A stretch of 5,129 nucleotides of DNA from RGIG7213 sp045636245 (lineage in GTDB: Bacteria; Bacillota; Clostridia; Oscillospirales; CAG-272), in assembly GCA_045636245.1 (NCBI GenBank), contig JAZTXA010000151.1, positions 1-5,129 of the forward strand, written 5' to 3'. Position 1 is the stretch's first letter. Each line of letters opens with the position of its first letter. A program made the position numbers and the translations under genes. The notes beneath the pieces were generated by a model that was not told where the DNA came from, made no database searches, and saw nothing but the letters and a program-made list of their open reading frames with translations. Positions 1-4,989 of this stretch are shown in pieces.

Positions 1-23
1 GGATTTTTTGCACGGCGAAGGTA

Positions 24-650
24 TTATTTTACGGATTTGTTCACCCTTTTGATGATCGGGAAAACGACACCGCCGAGTATGTTTCCGAGTGTCATTATGA
101 TAAGACATATAAACGCATCGGCTCCCCATGCTCCGCCGACGGAGAAATAGAACATATTTGCAATACAGTGCTCAAACGAGCAGAGAATAAATCCCGCAAC
201 ACCGAGGAACAAGGCAAGATATTTTCCCACCTGATGTTCAATATTCTTATATCCGTCAACAGCGATATATATCATGATATTGCAGAATACTGCAAGTATG
301 AAAAGACTTAAATAGCCGTCAGATGTCTTCGCCTGACATATACTCTGCGCCTTGGGAACAACCGTGTCGGCTATCCTTGTAAGGCGTACAAGCGTACCCG
401 TTAAATATGTACCGACAAAATTACCAGCCCAGATAAGGGCGCACATGGCGGTATATTTCGGGGGATTGTCAAAAATGTAACATACCTTTCCCGTGAACAG
501 ATTATATCCGTTTGTCACGATGACAAAAAGCCCGACTGTAAAGAAAAGCGCACCGATGACCTTATTTTCTATTGAAAGAAATGCCGTGCCGCCGATGCCG
601 ATGCATATACCTGCGGCGATCGAAAAAATAAATTCCTTGAATGTTTTCAT
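24..650 (-). CDS. Formate/nitrite transporter (FNT) family channel, short form
   Basis: An integral membrane protein of 208 residues, shorter than the usual 250-280. FNT proteins are pentameric, aquaporin-like channels for small anions such as formate, nitrite, hydrosulfide, acetate or lactate. The start directly enters the first membrane helix (about 6-26), so the usual N-terminal amphipathic helix is missing. The omega-loop region reads NGYNLFTGK (47-55), with T53. FCNIMIYIAV has N124 and FEHCIANMF (159-167) has H161. F154 and L41 sit at the spacings of FocA constriction residues; by my alignment L41, T53, N124, F154 and H161 correspond to E. coli FocA L79, T91, N172, F202 and H209. TLGNILGG (187-194) begins the last helix. 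The pore is therefore intact, but the substrate cannot be told. The ATG at 650 lies one base after the upstream stop; an in-frame ATG at 662 would overlap that gene and has no proper RBS. Transcribed with the E2-like gene. Confidence 0.9.
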   Translation of the reverse strand: MKTFKEFIFSIAAGICIGIGGTAFLSIENKVIGALFFTVGLFVIVTNGYNLFTGKVCYIFDNPPKYTAMCALIWAGNFVGTYLTGTLVRLTRIADTVVPKAQSICQAKTSDGYLSLFILAVFCNIMIYIAVDGYKNIEHQVGKYLALFLGVAGFILCSFEHCIANMFYFSVGGAWGADAFICLIIMTLGNILGGVVFPIIKRVNKSVK

Positions 651-651
651 A

Positions 652-1485
652 TCACATATCATCCTTGACTTTTTTTCTCGGCGGAAGCTCCAGAAGCTCC
701 GGCTTTTTCAAATATTCGCTTATTCGTCTGAACGCCATAGCGTAATATGAGCCTGTGCATATTCTTTCGTCCATAACAATGCCAAGCGGAATACATCTTT
801 CAAATATCATCTTACCATCAGACATTTTCGGTACGTAACGCATGTTTCCAAGTGACATAAAAACGCTTGTCGTGCCGAATTCATATGTATGGTGATATAT
901 GTGGTTTGTTCTTATCGAGGCAAGATTTGTAATTCCGAGCGACATATGAAAAGGACTTAAATCTATTATCTTTTTCGGAAGCATTCCGTATCTGTCAAGA
1001 AGCTTGAAAAGCTTTACGCCCACCGAACAAAGACCGGGAATTTTAACAAGCTTTCTTGCAAATTCGTCCGTTGTGTTCGTATCGCCTTCTTTTCTGTTTT
1101 GCTCTATAAACGTATCTATTTTGCGCTGAATATCAATGACGGTGTCATCATAGTCGAAATACATCTTTGACATCGTTCCGTTTGCGGTTTCGCCCGCCTT
1201 TAAAACCACCATGCCGACACAAAATTCATTTCGTTCATACAGCTTTTTGTTTACAACAAAGCGGTTGAGATGGGGAAATTCCGCAACGGTGCGCAAATAT
1301 GCACTGATGATAAGCGCCAAGTGTGTTATTTTCAGCTCTCTTTTTGCCGCAATATATTTTTTCATCGGATCTACGGGGATATCCACCGTTATCATATTCA
1401 TGGCATCGGTGCGCCTTGACATAACGTGCGCCCCGATAATGGATTCGGGATCCGCGTTTTTAACTCTTTTCCCGTCTGCTCGCAT
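652..1485 (-). CDS. Stand-alone 2-oxoacid dehydrogenase E2/CAT-like acyltransferase-fold protein
   Basis: A 277-residue protein resembling the catalytic domain of dihydrolipoamide acyltransferases (E2) and chloramphenicol acetyltransferase, with no lipoyl or E1/E3-binding domain. It starts with a basic RADGKRVKNADP segment, followed by MKKYIAAKRELKITHLALII (41-60), an E2-like helix, then LNRFVVNKKLYER (73-85) as in the E2 core. MSLGITNLASI (181-191), YHHTYEFGTTS (197-207) and VFMSLGNMR match the E2 strand region. The C-terminus, GIVMDERICTGSYYAMAFRR (235-254) and LKKPELLE, aligns with the E2 active-site segment DHRxxDG followed by a helix and NPELL. Here the catalytic His is E240 and the Asp before Gly is T244, so a classical acyl transfer mechanism is doubtful. 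I recall relatives in Firmicutes with DERICDG, which would make the Glu a family trait and the Thr specific here. Substrate and role are unknown. It shares a promoter with the FNT gene, one base downstream. Confidence 0.8.
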   Translation of the reverse strand: MRADGKRVKNADPESIIGAHVMSRRTDAMNMITVDIPVDPMKKYIAAKRELKITHLALIISAYLRTVAEFPHLNRFVVNKKLYERNEFCVGMVVLKAGETANGTMSKMYFDYDDTVIDIQRKIDTFIEQNRKEGDTNTTDEFARKLVKIPGLCSVGVKLFKLLDRYGMLPKKIIDLSPFHMSLGITNLASIRTNHIYHHTYEFGTTSVFMSLGNMRYVPKMSDGKMIFERCIPLGIVMDERICTGSYYAMAFRRISEYLKKPELLELPPRKKVKDDM

Positions 1486-1488
1486 ATT

Positions 1489-1496
1489 ACCTCCCT
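1489..1496 (-). promoter_or_regulatory. Strong Shine-Dalgarno of the E2-like gene
   Basis: AGGGAGGT ends 3 bases before the ATG at 1485. It is the best match to the anti-Shine-Dalgarno in the window and supports this start. Confidence 0.8.
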
Positions 1497-1515
1497 AAAA
1501 AAGATAGTCATTTAA

Positions 1516-1544
1516 ATTATAGCATATATACATGACAAATTCAA
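1516..1544 (-). promoter_or_regulatory. Extended -10 promoter of the E2-like/FNT unit
   Basis: TATAAT (1521-1516) is preceded by TG plus one base (TGC), an extended -10, and by TTGAAT (1544-1539) at a 17-base spacing as the -35 (4 of 6 consensus positions). The leader to the ATG at 1485 would be about 23-25 bases. The flanking sequence is very AT-rich. No operator-like repeat is obvious. Confidence 0.75.
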
Positions 1545-1570
1545 TATAATTATTACATTTTGCAAGAGAA

Positions 1571-1619
1571 TATAACAAAAATATCCGAGGTCATCATTTC
1601 GGTGACTGTCGGATATTTC
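1571..1619 (-). terminator. Strong intrinsic terminator after yigZ
   Basis: AAATATCCGA (1618-1609) and TCGGATATTT (1588-1579) form a perfect 10-bp stem, with a G-U pair possible at its base. Inside, GTCA/TGAC forms a further 4-bp helix. The 3' arm runs into a T-rich tail (TTTTTGTTATATT). It ends the hflX-yigZ unit and insulates the next unit. Confidence 0.85.
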
Positions 1620-1633
1620 AGATCGTACAGCAG

Positions 1634-2257
1634 TTATTCCGCGCCGAAGCGTTCACCTATGACCTCGATAGACGCGCGGTCGGATGTAAGCTCCGTTACG
1701 GTCTTTTTTATTTTCTCATATACGTCAAATGTTGCCGCACAGTAAAGCGTGACGTTTGCGGAAAAATCCGTGTTGTCAAGGTTATACTTAAACGACTGAA
1801 GCGCATGCTTTATTTTGTCATGGTCGCGGAAGGAGCAGGTTATTTTAAACTCCGTAAGATTTTTCATCACCGCAACACCCGCCGCCGTTATTGCATCTGC
1901 CGCCGCCTTGGTGTATGCCCTTGTGAGTCCGCCCGTGCCGAGCAAAATGCCGCCGAAATACCTTGTTACGACCACAACGGCATCCGTGATGTCGCTTTTT
2001 TTCAGAACCTCCAAAACCATGGAGCCTGCCGTGCCCTTCGGCTCACCGTCCTCGGTAAATCTGATAATGTTGTTTTCACGCACAACATACGCATACACAT
2101 TGTGGCGCGCCTGTGCGTGCTTCTTTTTTATTTCCGCAATAAATTCCAGTGCCTCTTCCTCTGTTTGAACAGGCATGGCGGCACCGATAAATTCGGATTT
2201 TTTCTCGGTGAACGATGCTTCGCCGATATCTTTTAATGTGGTATATCCGTCTTTCAT
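1634..2257 (-). CDS. yigZ: YigZ/IMPACT family (UPF0029) protein
   Basis: A 207-residue protein of the IMPACT/UPF0029 family, full length. The N-terminal domain (about 15-125) carries the hallmarks KKSEFIGAAMPV, ARHNVYAYVV, EDGEPKGTAG (69-78) and the signature VVVVTRYFGGILLGTGGLTRAY (94-115, given here in part by its key residues R99, Y100, G102, G103 and G107). The C-terminal part (about 135-205) fits the DUF1949 ferredoxin-like domain found in the longer bacterial members. In eukaryotes the IMPACT/YIH1 relatives dampen GCN2 kinase, a translation-stress regulator; the bacterial role is not established. The ATG at 2257 lies one base after the hflX stop (TGA-T-ATG) without a Shine-Dalgarno, so it depends on coupling. 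A strong terminator begins 14 bases after the stop. Pairing with hflX suggests, but does not show, a ribosome-related task. Confidence 0.93.
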   Translation of the reverse strand: MKDGYTTLKDIGEASFTEKKSEFIGAAMPVQTEEEALEFIAEIKKKHAQARHNVYAYVVRENNIIRFTEDGEPKGTAGSMVLEVLKKSDITDAVVVVTRYFGGILLGTGGLTRAYTKAAADAITAAGVAVMKNLTEFKITCSFRDHDKIKHALQSFKYNLDNTDFSANVTLYCAATFDVYEKIKKTVTELTSDRASIEVIGERFGAE

Positions 2258-2258
2258 A

Positions 2259-3530
2259 TCATTTCAACGACTTATTTATAAAGCCCTTCGTTTTTTTATC
2301 GACCACAGCGGTCACGACCGTGCCCTCTGCCGTATAGTCACAGTCAAGGACATTCGCGTTTGCATAAAGATAATTCAAAAGGTCGCCCCTTGACGGCGGA
2401 AGCGTGAACACTTCCTTTGTTTTGCCTGCGCCCACGATCTCCTCCATCGCCTCTGTCAGCTTGTCGATACCCTCGCCCGTTTTGGCGCTGATAGTAACGT
2501 ATGCACAGTCGGTAGGTGCGCACGGACGGAATTCCTCACATGCACGGTCCATTTTATTGAATACATATATAACGGGCTTCGCCCCTGCATCAAGGTCGCC
2601 CAGAAGCTCCTGCGTTACCGCAATTTGATTTTCATATTCGGGGTCAGATGCATCAACTATAAGAAGCACCGCATCGCAGAACGCAACCTCATCGAGCGTT
2701 GAACGGAATGCCTTGACAAGATGTGTAGGCAAATTCCTTATAAATCCGACAGTATCTGTCAGAAGTATTTCCTCACCCGAGGGAAGCGCAAACTTTCTCG
2801 TTGTGGGGTCAAGCGTTGCAAACAGCTTGTTTTCCGCAAGTATGCCCGCATCCGTTAAAAGGTTTAAAAGCGTTGATTTGCCAGCATTTGTGTACCCTGC
2901 GATGGCAAGCTTGAAAATGCCGGAACGGTCACGCTGACGGCGCATGGTGCTTCTGTTTTTACGAAGCTCCTCTGCCTGCGCCTCAAGGGCTGCAATTCTG
3001 TGCTTCAAGTGGCGCTTGTCGGATTCAAGCTTTGATTCACCGGGGCCTCTTGTTCCGATACCGCCGCCGAGACCGGAAAGCTCCGTACCCTTACCCGTAA
3101 GACGGGGAATCGTATATTTGAGCTGTGCAAGCTCAACCTGTAATTTACCCTCACCGCTTACCGCGTGGAGTGCAAAAATGTCAAGTATCAGCATTGTGCG
3201 GTCGATAACACGCACGTTTTCAAGCTCTTTTTCAAGGTTTCTTATCTGCGAGGGGGAAAGCTCCCTGTCAAAAACGACAAGCGGAATTTCATTGTTTTCG
3301 CATATTTCCTTAAGCTCCTCGACCTTACCCTCTCCGATATACGTGCGCACATCGGGTGTTTCGCGCGATTGAGTCATAATGCCGAACACCTCACCGCCCG
3401 CGGTCTTCAAAAGCTGTTCAAGCTCGCTTAAGCTCGCCTCGTTTTCTTTTTCATCTTCGTTTTTGAAAAAAACTGAAACAAGCACCGCTTTGGGTGATTC
3501 TTCTTTTTTAAAAATATTTTCTTCTGCCAT
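2259..3530 (-). CDS. hflX: GTPase HflX (ribosome-splitting/rescue factor)
   Basis: HflX is a cytoplasmic GTPase that binds the 50S subunit, splits stalled or idle 70S ribosomes under stress and in some species gives macrolide or lincosamide tolerance. It has 423 residues, the usual length. The HflX-specific N-terminal domain (roughly 10-155) includes YIGEGKVEEL and VVFDRELSPSQIRNLE. A glycine-rich linker, GLGGGIGTRGPGE (153-165), and a basic coiled-coil helix (about 170-203) follow. The G domain has all motifs: G1 GYTNAGKST (212-220), G2 TLDPTTR (239-245), G3 DTVGF (259-263), G4 NKMD (325-328) and G5 SAK (348-350). The catalytic machinery therefore looks intact. The ATG at 3530 is set by AAGGAG. 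Its stop is one base from the yigZ ATG, so the two are coupled. No promoter can lie between the rpmE terminator and this start, so expression probably comes from read-through or from a promoter inside rpmE that I could not identify. Confidence 0.96.
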   Translation of the reverse strand: MAEENIFKKEESPKAVLVSVFFKNEDEKENEASLSELEQLLKTAGGEVFGIMTQSRETPDVRTYIGEGKVEELKEICENNEIPLVVFDRELSPSQIRNLEKELENVRVIDRTMLILDIFALHAVSGEGKLQVELAQLKYTIPRLTGKGTELSGLGGGIGTRGPGESKLESDKRHLKHRIAALEAQAEELRKNRSTMRRQRDRSGIFKLAIAGYTNAGKSTLLNLLTDAGILAENKLFATLDPTTRKFALPSGEEILLTDTVGFIRNLPTHLVKAFRSTLDEVAFCDAVLLIVDASDPEYENQIAVTQELLGDLDAGAKPVIYVFNKMDRACEEFRPCAPTDCAYVTISAKTGEGIDKLTEAMEEIVGAGKTKEVFTLPPSRGDLLNYLYANANVLDCDYTAEGTVVTAVVDKKTKGFINKSLK

Positions 3531-3534
3531 AAAA

Positions 3535-3540
3535 CTCCTT
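3535..3540 (-). promoter_or_regulatory. Shine-Dalgarno of hflX
   Basis: AAGGAG lies 4 bases before the ATG at 3530. It selects that ATG over the in-frame GTG at 3548, which lies inside the T-run of the preceding terminator and has no ribosome-binding sequence. Confidence 0.75.
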
Positions 3541-3581
3541 AAAAACACAAAAGGACAAGCGCGGTTGTACCGTACCTGTCC
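3541..3581 (-). terminator. Intrinsic terminator between rpmE and hflX
   Basis: GGACAGG (3581-3575) pairs with CTTGTCC (3559-3553), 7 bp with one G-U. The inner part can extend with GGT/ACC around an ACA loop across one A-C mismatch. It is followed by TTTTGTGTTTTT (3552-3541). The hflX Shine-Dalgarno begins at the very next base, 3540, so any transcript reaching hflX from upstream must pass this hairpin. A weak 5-bp hairpin (TAAGT/ACTTA, 3598-3583) precedes it. Confidence 0.8.
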
Positions 3582-3602
3582 GTAAGTGACTTGACTTATG
3601 CC

Positions 3603-3806
3603 TTATTTGCTCGCGTTCAAACGCTTCTTGAACTTATCAACACGTCCGCCTGCATCGACAAACTTCTGCTTGCCGGTGAAAAAGGGATGGCACTTGGAGC
3701 AAATTTCAACACGAAGGTCGCCCTTTGTGGATCTTGTAACGACTGTTTCTCCGCAGGCACATTTTACCGTGACTTCCTTGTAATCGGGATGTATTCCTTC
3801 CTTCAT
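3603..3806 (-). CDS. rpmE: 50S ribosomal protein L31, zinc-binding type
   Basis: L31 is a small protein of the large subunit that sits at the central protuberance and contributes to contact with the 30S subunit. From the ATG at 3806 it has 67 residues, the normal length, beginning MKEGIHPDYKEVTVKCACG as in many Firmicutes. The zinc ligands of the C+ form are all present: C16 and C18 (CAC) and C36 and C39 (CSKC). RSTKGDLRVEICSKCHPFFT and KQKFVDAGGRVDKFKKR are highly typical. The start is fixed by a good Shine-Dalgarno and by homology; the nine residues between the in-frame ATG at 3833 and this start are not family-like. It has its own strong promoter and is followed by an intrinsic terminator, so it is probably mostly a monocistronic, highly expressed gene. 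The four-cysteine form is the one expected when zinc is sufficient; no zinc-free paralogue is seen here. Confidence 0.97.
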   Translation of the reverse strand: MKEGIHPDYKEVTVKCACGETVVTRSTKGDLRVEICSKCHPFFTGKQKFVDAGGRVDKFKKRLNASK

Positions 3807-3812
3807 TTTCTT

Positions 3813-3822
3813 CACCCTCTCT
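3813..3822 (-). promoter_or_regulatory. Shine-Dalgarno that fixes the rpmE start
   Basis: AGAGAGGGTG ends 6 bases before the ATG at 3806. It decides the start between this ATG and the in-frame ATG 27 bases upstream at 3833, which has no purine tract. Confidence 0.8.
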
Positions 3823-3842
3823 GTGTAATTCATGCAAAATGC

Positions 3843-3871
3843 ATTATATCACAAGTACTTCAACTTTGCAA
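3843..3871 (-). promoter_or_regulatory. Sigma-A-type promoter of rpmE
   Basis: TTGCAA (3871-3866) and a perfect TATAAT (3848-3843) are separated by exactly 17 bases. The expected transcription start is near 3836-3833, giving a leader of about 30 bases before the rpmE ATG at 3806. This placement rules out an in-frame ATG at 3833 as the main start, because it would sit at the transcript's first bases. Confidence 0.85.
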
Positions 3872-3892
3872 GAGGTTTACAAAATAATTTTC

Positions 3893-3951
3893 CCCAAAAT
3901 GTAAAAAAACTGTGAAGAACGCCCAAAAAAGATGTAAAAACTGCCCAAAAA
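3893..3951 (-). promoter_or_regulatory. Phased A-tracts (probable curved DNA) upstream of the rpmE promoter
   Basis: On the plus strand, A-runs of 4, 7, 6, 5 and 5 bases are centred near 3897.5, 3906, 3927.5, 3938 and 3949. Apart from the first gap, the spacings are about 21.5, 10.5 and 11, close to one or two helical turns, and all runs lie on the same strand. This is the classic layout of intrinsically bent DNA, here roughly 60-115 bases upstream of the inferred rpmE transcription start. The same stretch holds an imperfect repeat, ATGTAAAAA..CTG followed by GCCCAAAAA, present twice (3899-3930 and 3932-3951). A role in promoter activation is inferred. The runs may instead serve as T-tracts for termination after yraN. 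Confidence 0.4.
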
Positions 3952-3997
3952 CCTCAACTTTATCAATTAAACACTGTTTAAGCGACACAAATCGAGG
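3947..3997 (-). terminator. Candidate intrinsic terminator after yraN with a nested palindrome
   Basis: In the transcript, CCTCGATTT (3997-3989) pairs with AAGTTGAGG (3960-3952) over 9 bp, two of them G-U. It encloses a second hairpin, TTAAAC-AGT-GTTTAA (3981-3967). The outer stem is followed directly by TTTTT (3951-3947), and more T-runs follow within 20 bases. It begins 17 bases after the yraN stop. The stem is AU-rich with wobbles and the loop is large, so efficiency is uncertain. Confidence 0.45.
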
Positions 3998-4013
3998 CGA
4001 TATGCGGGTATAT

Positions 4014-4379
4014 TTATTTCGATATTGCATTCTTTAAATGCTCGATCTTGCATACGTTTTTTCCGTCCGTATACACCTCAACGACATCAAGGCGCACGGC
4101 TTTGCCGTTTGTGCCGTGCTGTGCAATATACATTTCGGCAAATGTTATAAGATTCTGTTTTTTCTTATAATTCACCGCCATAGCAGGACGTCCGAATAAG
4201 GGGTTATCCTTTCTCGTTTTCACTTCGGCAAAAACGAGAAATTCATTGTTTTCGCAAATGATATCCATTTCAAGATGACCGTATCTTTTGTTTCTGCAAA
4301 GCACGGTGTATCCGTTCTTTTCAAGAAATTCACACACTGCATTCTCGCCGATATCACCCGTTATTTTCTTACTTGTCAT
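4014..4379 (-). CDS. yraN: UPF0102 family protein YraN (predicted nuclease fold)
   Basis: A 121-residue protein of the YraN/UPF0102 family, at the usual family length. Seen in the sequence: an N-terminal GDIGENAVCEFLEKNGY helix region, LEMDII with D39, then FAEVKTR with E52 and K54, and GRPAMAV followed by a lysine-rich helix. The spacing E12...D39...E52-x-K54 is the PD-(D/E)xK pattern of the restriction-endonuclease-like fold, so a DNA- or RNA-cleaving or branched-DNA role is plausible, but the family's function is not firmly settled. The family usually reads G-E-(I/M)-D-hydrophobic at the central acid; here it is L-E-M-D, a mild variation. The ATG at 4379 overlaps the end of rnhB by 11 bases and has no evident Shine-Dalgarno, so translation is probably coupled to rnhB. 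Adjacent rnhB and yraN are a frequent pair, consistent with a genome-maintenance role. Confidence 0.92.
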   Translation of the reverse strand: MTSKKITGDIGENAVCEFLEKNGYTVLCRNKRYGHLEMDIICENNEFLVFAEVKTRKDNPLFGRPAMAVNYKKKQNLITFAEMYIAQHGTNGKAVRLDVVEVYTDGKNVCKIEHLKNAISK

Positions 4380-4989
4380 TGTTTAAAAACTTTAAAAATG
4401 TGCGGCGGTGTACGGGGCACGCGCCGTATTTGAAAAGCGCTTCCATGTGCGCCTTTGTGCCGTAGCCCTTGTGCTTTGCAAAGCCGTATTCGGGGTACTG
4501 TTCATCAAGCTTGTAACATTCTCTGTCACGGCTGACCTTTGCTAAAATACTTGCCGCGGCAATCGACGGGCTTTTGGCATCGCCCTTTATCACAGGCTCA
4601 CACGGGATTGAGAACCCACGTGCGATATTGCCGTCGATAAGCGCATAATCGGCACTCGGCGACAGCTTTTTGACAGCCTCGTTCATCGCATACATAACAG
4701 CGTTGAGTATGTTCATTTCATCTATCTGTTTTGGCGTTGCAGAGGCAATTCCGTAGGCTATCGCATTTTCGGTTATAACGTCAAAAAGCGCTTCGCGTTT
4801 TTTCTCTGTCAGCTTTTTTGAGTCATCAAGCCCGTCAATGACAAGCCCCTTCGGTAAAATGACGGCGGCGGCGTAAACATCGCCTGCCAGCGGTCCCCTG
4901 CCTGCCTCGTCAACTCCGCAAATAAACCGAAAGCCCTTGTTTTCAAGGGCTTCTTCCATATCATATAAAAGTATCTTCCGGTCTTTCAA
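4369..4989 (-). CDS. rnhB: Ribonuclease HII
   Basis: RNase HII cleaves the RNA strand of RNA-DNA hybrids and starts removal of single ribonucleotides from DNA in the cytoplasm. With the TTG start at 4989 it has 206 residues, normal for the family. The four metal-binding acids are present: D27 and E28 in GVDEAGRGPLAG, D119 in LIDGN, and D137 in KGD, with the same 18-residue gap between the last two as in E. coli (D108, D126). The LDDSKKLTEKKR, SIAAASILAKVSRD and HKGYGT...H segments also fit. Start choice: TTG 4989 has GGGAG 8 bases upstream and adds the LLYDMEEALENKGF segment, which resembles the N-terminal flank of B. subtilis RNase HII. The alternative is ATG 4959 (196 residues), one base after the rbgA stop, matching the junction style seen elsewhere in the window. 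Reading further upstream is only the rbgA end in another frame. It overlaps yraN by 11 bases. Confidence 0.95.
   Translation of the reverse strand: MKDRKILLYDMEEALENKGFRFICGVDEAGRGPLAGDVYAAAVILPKGLVIDGLDDSKKLTEKKREALFDVITENAIAYGIASATPKQIDEMNILNAVMYAMNEAVKKLSPSADYALIDGNIARGFSIPCEPVIKGDAKSPSIAAASILAKVSRDRECYKLDEQYPEYGFAKHKGYGTKAHMEALFKYGACPVHRRTFLKFLNNDK

Noticed and set aside
1..23. Possible terminator after the FNT gene
   Set aside because: Only 23 bases remain in the window and no stem is complete in them; nothing can be supported.
1211..1498. Plus-strand frame of 95 codons opposite the 5' end of the E2-like gene
   Set aside because: It runs antisense through conserved coding sequence and across the strong minus-strand RBS; the hydrophobic stretch is a by-product of codon complementarity.
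1805..2236. Plus-strand open frames opposite yigZ (also 1815-2168)
   Set aside because: They overlap each other and the clearly conserved YigZ gene, and their products show no recognisable domains.
2944..3372. Plus-strand open frame of 142 codons opposite hflX
   Set aside because: It is antisense to the strongly conserved G-domain gene, its product is serine/leucine/proline-rich low-complexity sequence typical of a shadow frame, and it has no family resemblance.
3531..3548. GTG start of hflX at 3548
   Set aside because: The GTG lies in the terminator T-run and the hflX Shine-Dalgarno would be inside the coding sequence; the ATG at 3530 fits the family and the RBS.
3585..3625. A weak promoter for hflX at the end of rpmE (TTGAAC followed by CATAAG-like bases)
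   Set aside because: The spacing is 14-15 bases and the -10 is poor, so I do not count it as a promoter.
3807..3833. Longer rpmE start at the in-frame ATG 3833
   Set aside because: It would lie at the first bases of the transcript from the strong promoter, has no Shine-Dalgarno, and its nine extra residues are absent from the L31 family.
3893..3951. Short CRISPR-like or satellite repeat from the CCCAAAA units
   Set aside because: Units are imperfect, unevenly spaced and only two to three in number, and are better explained as A-tract sequence in an AT-rich spacer.
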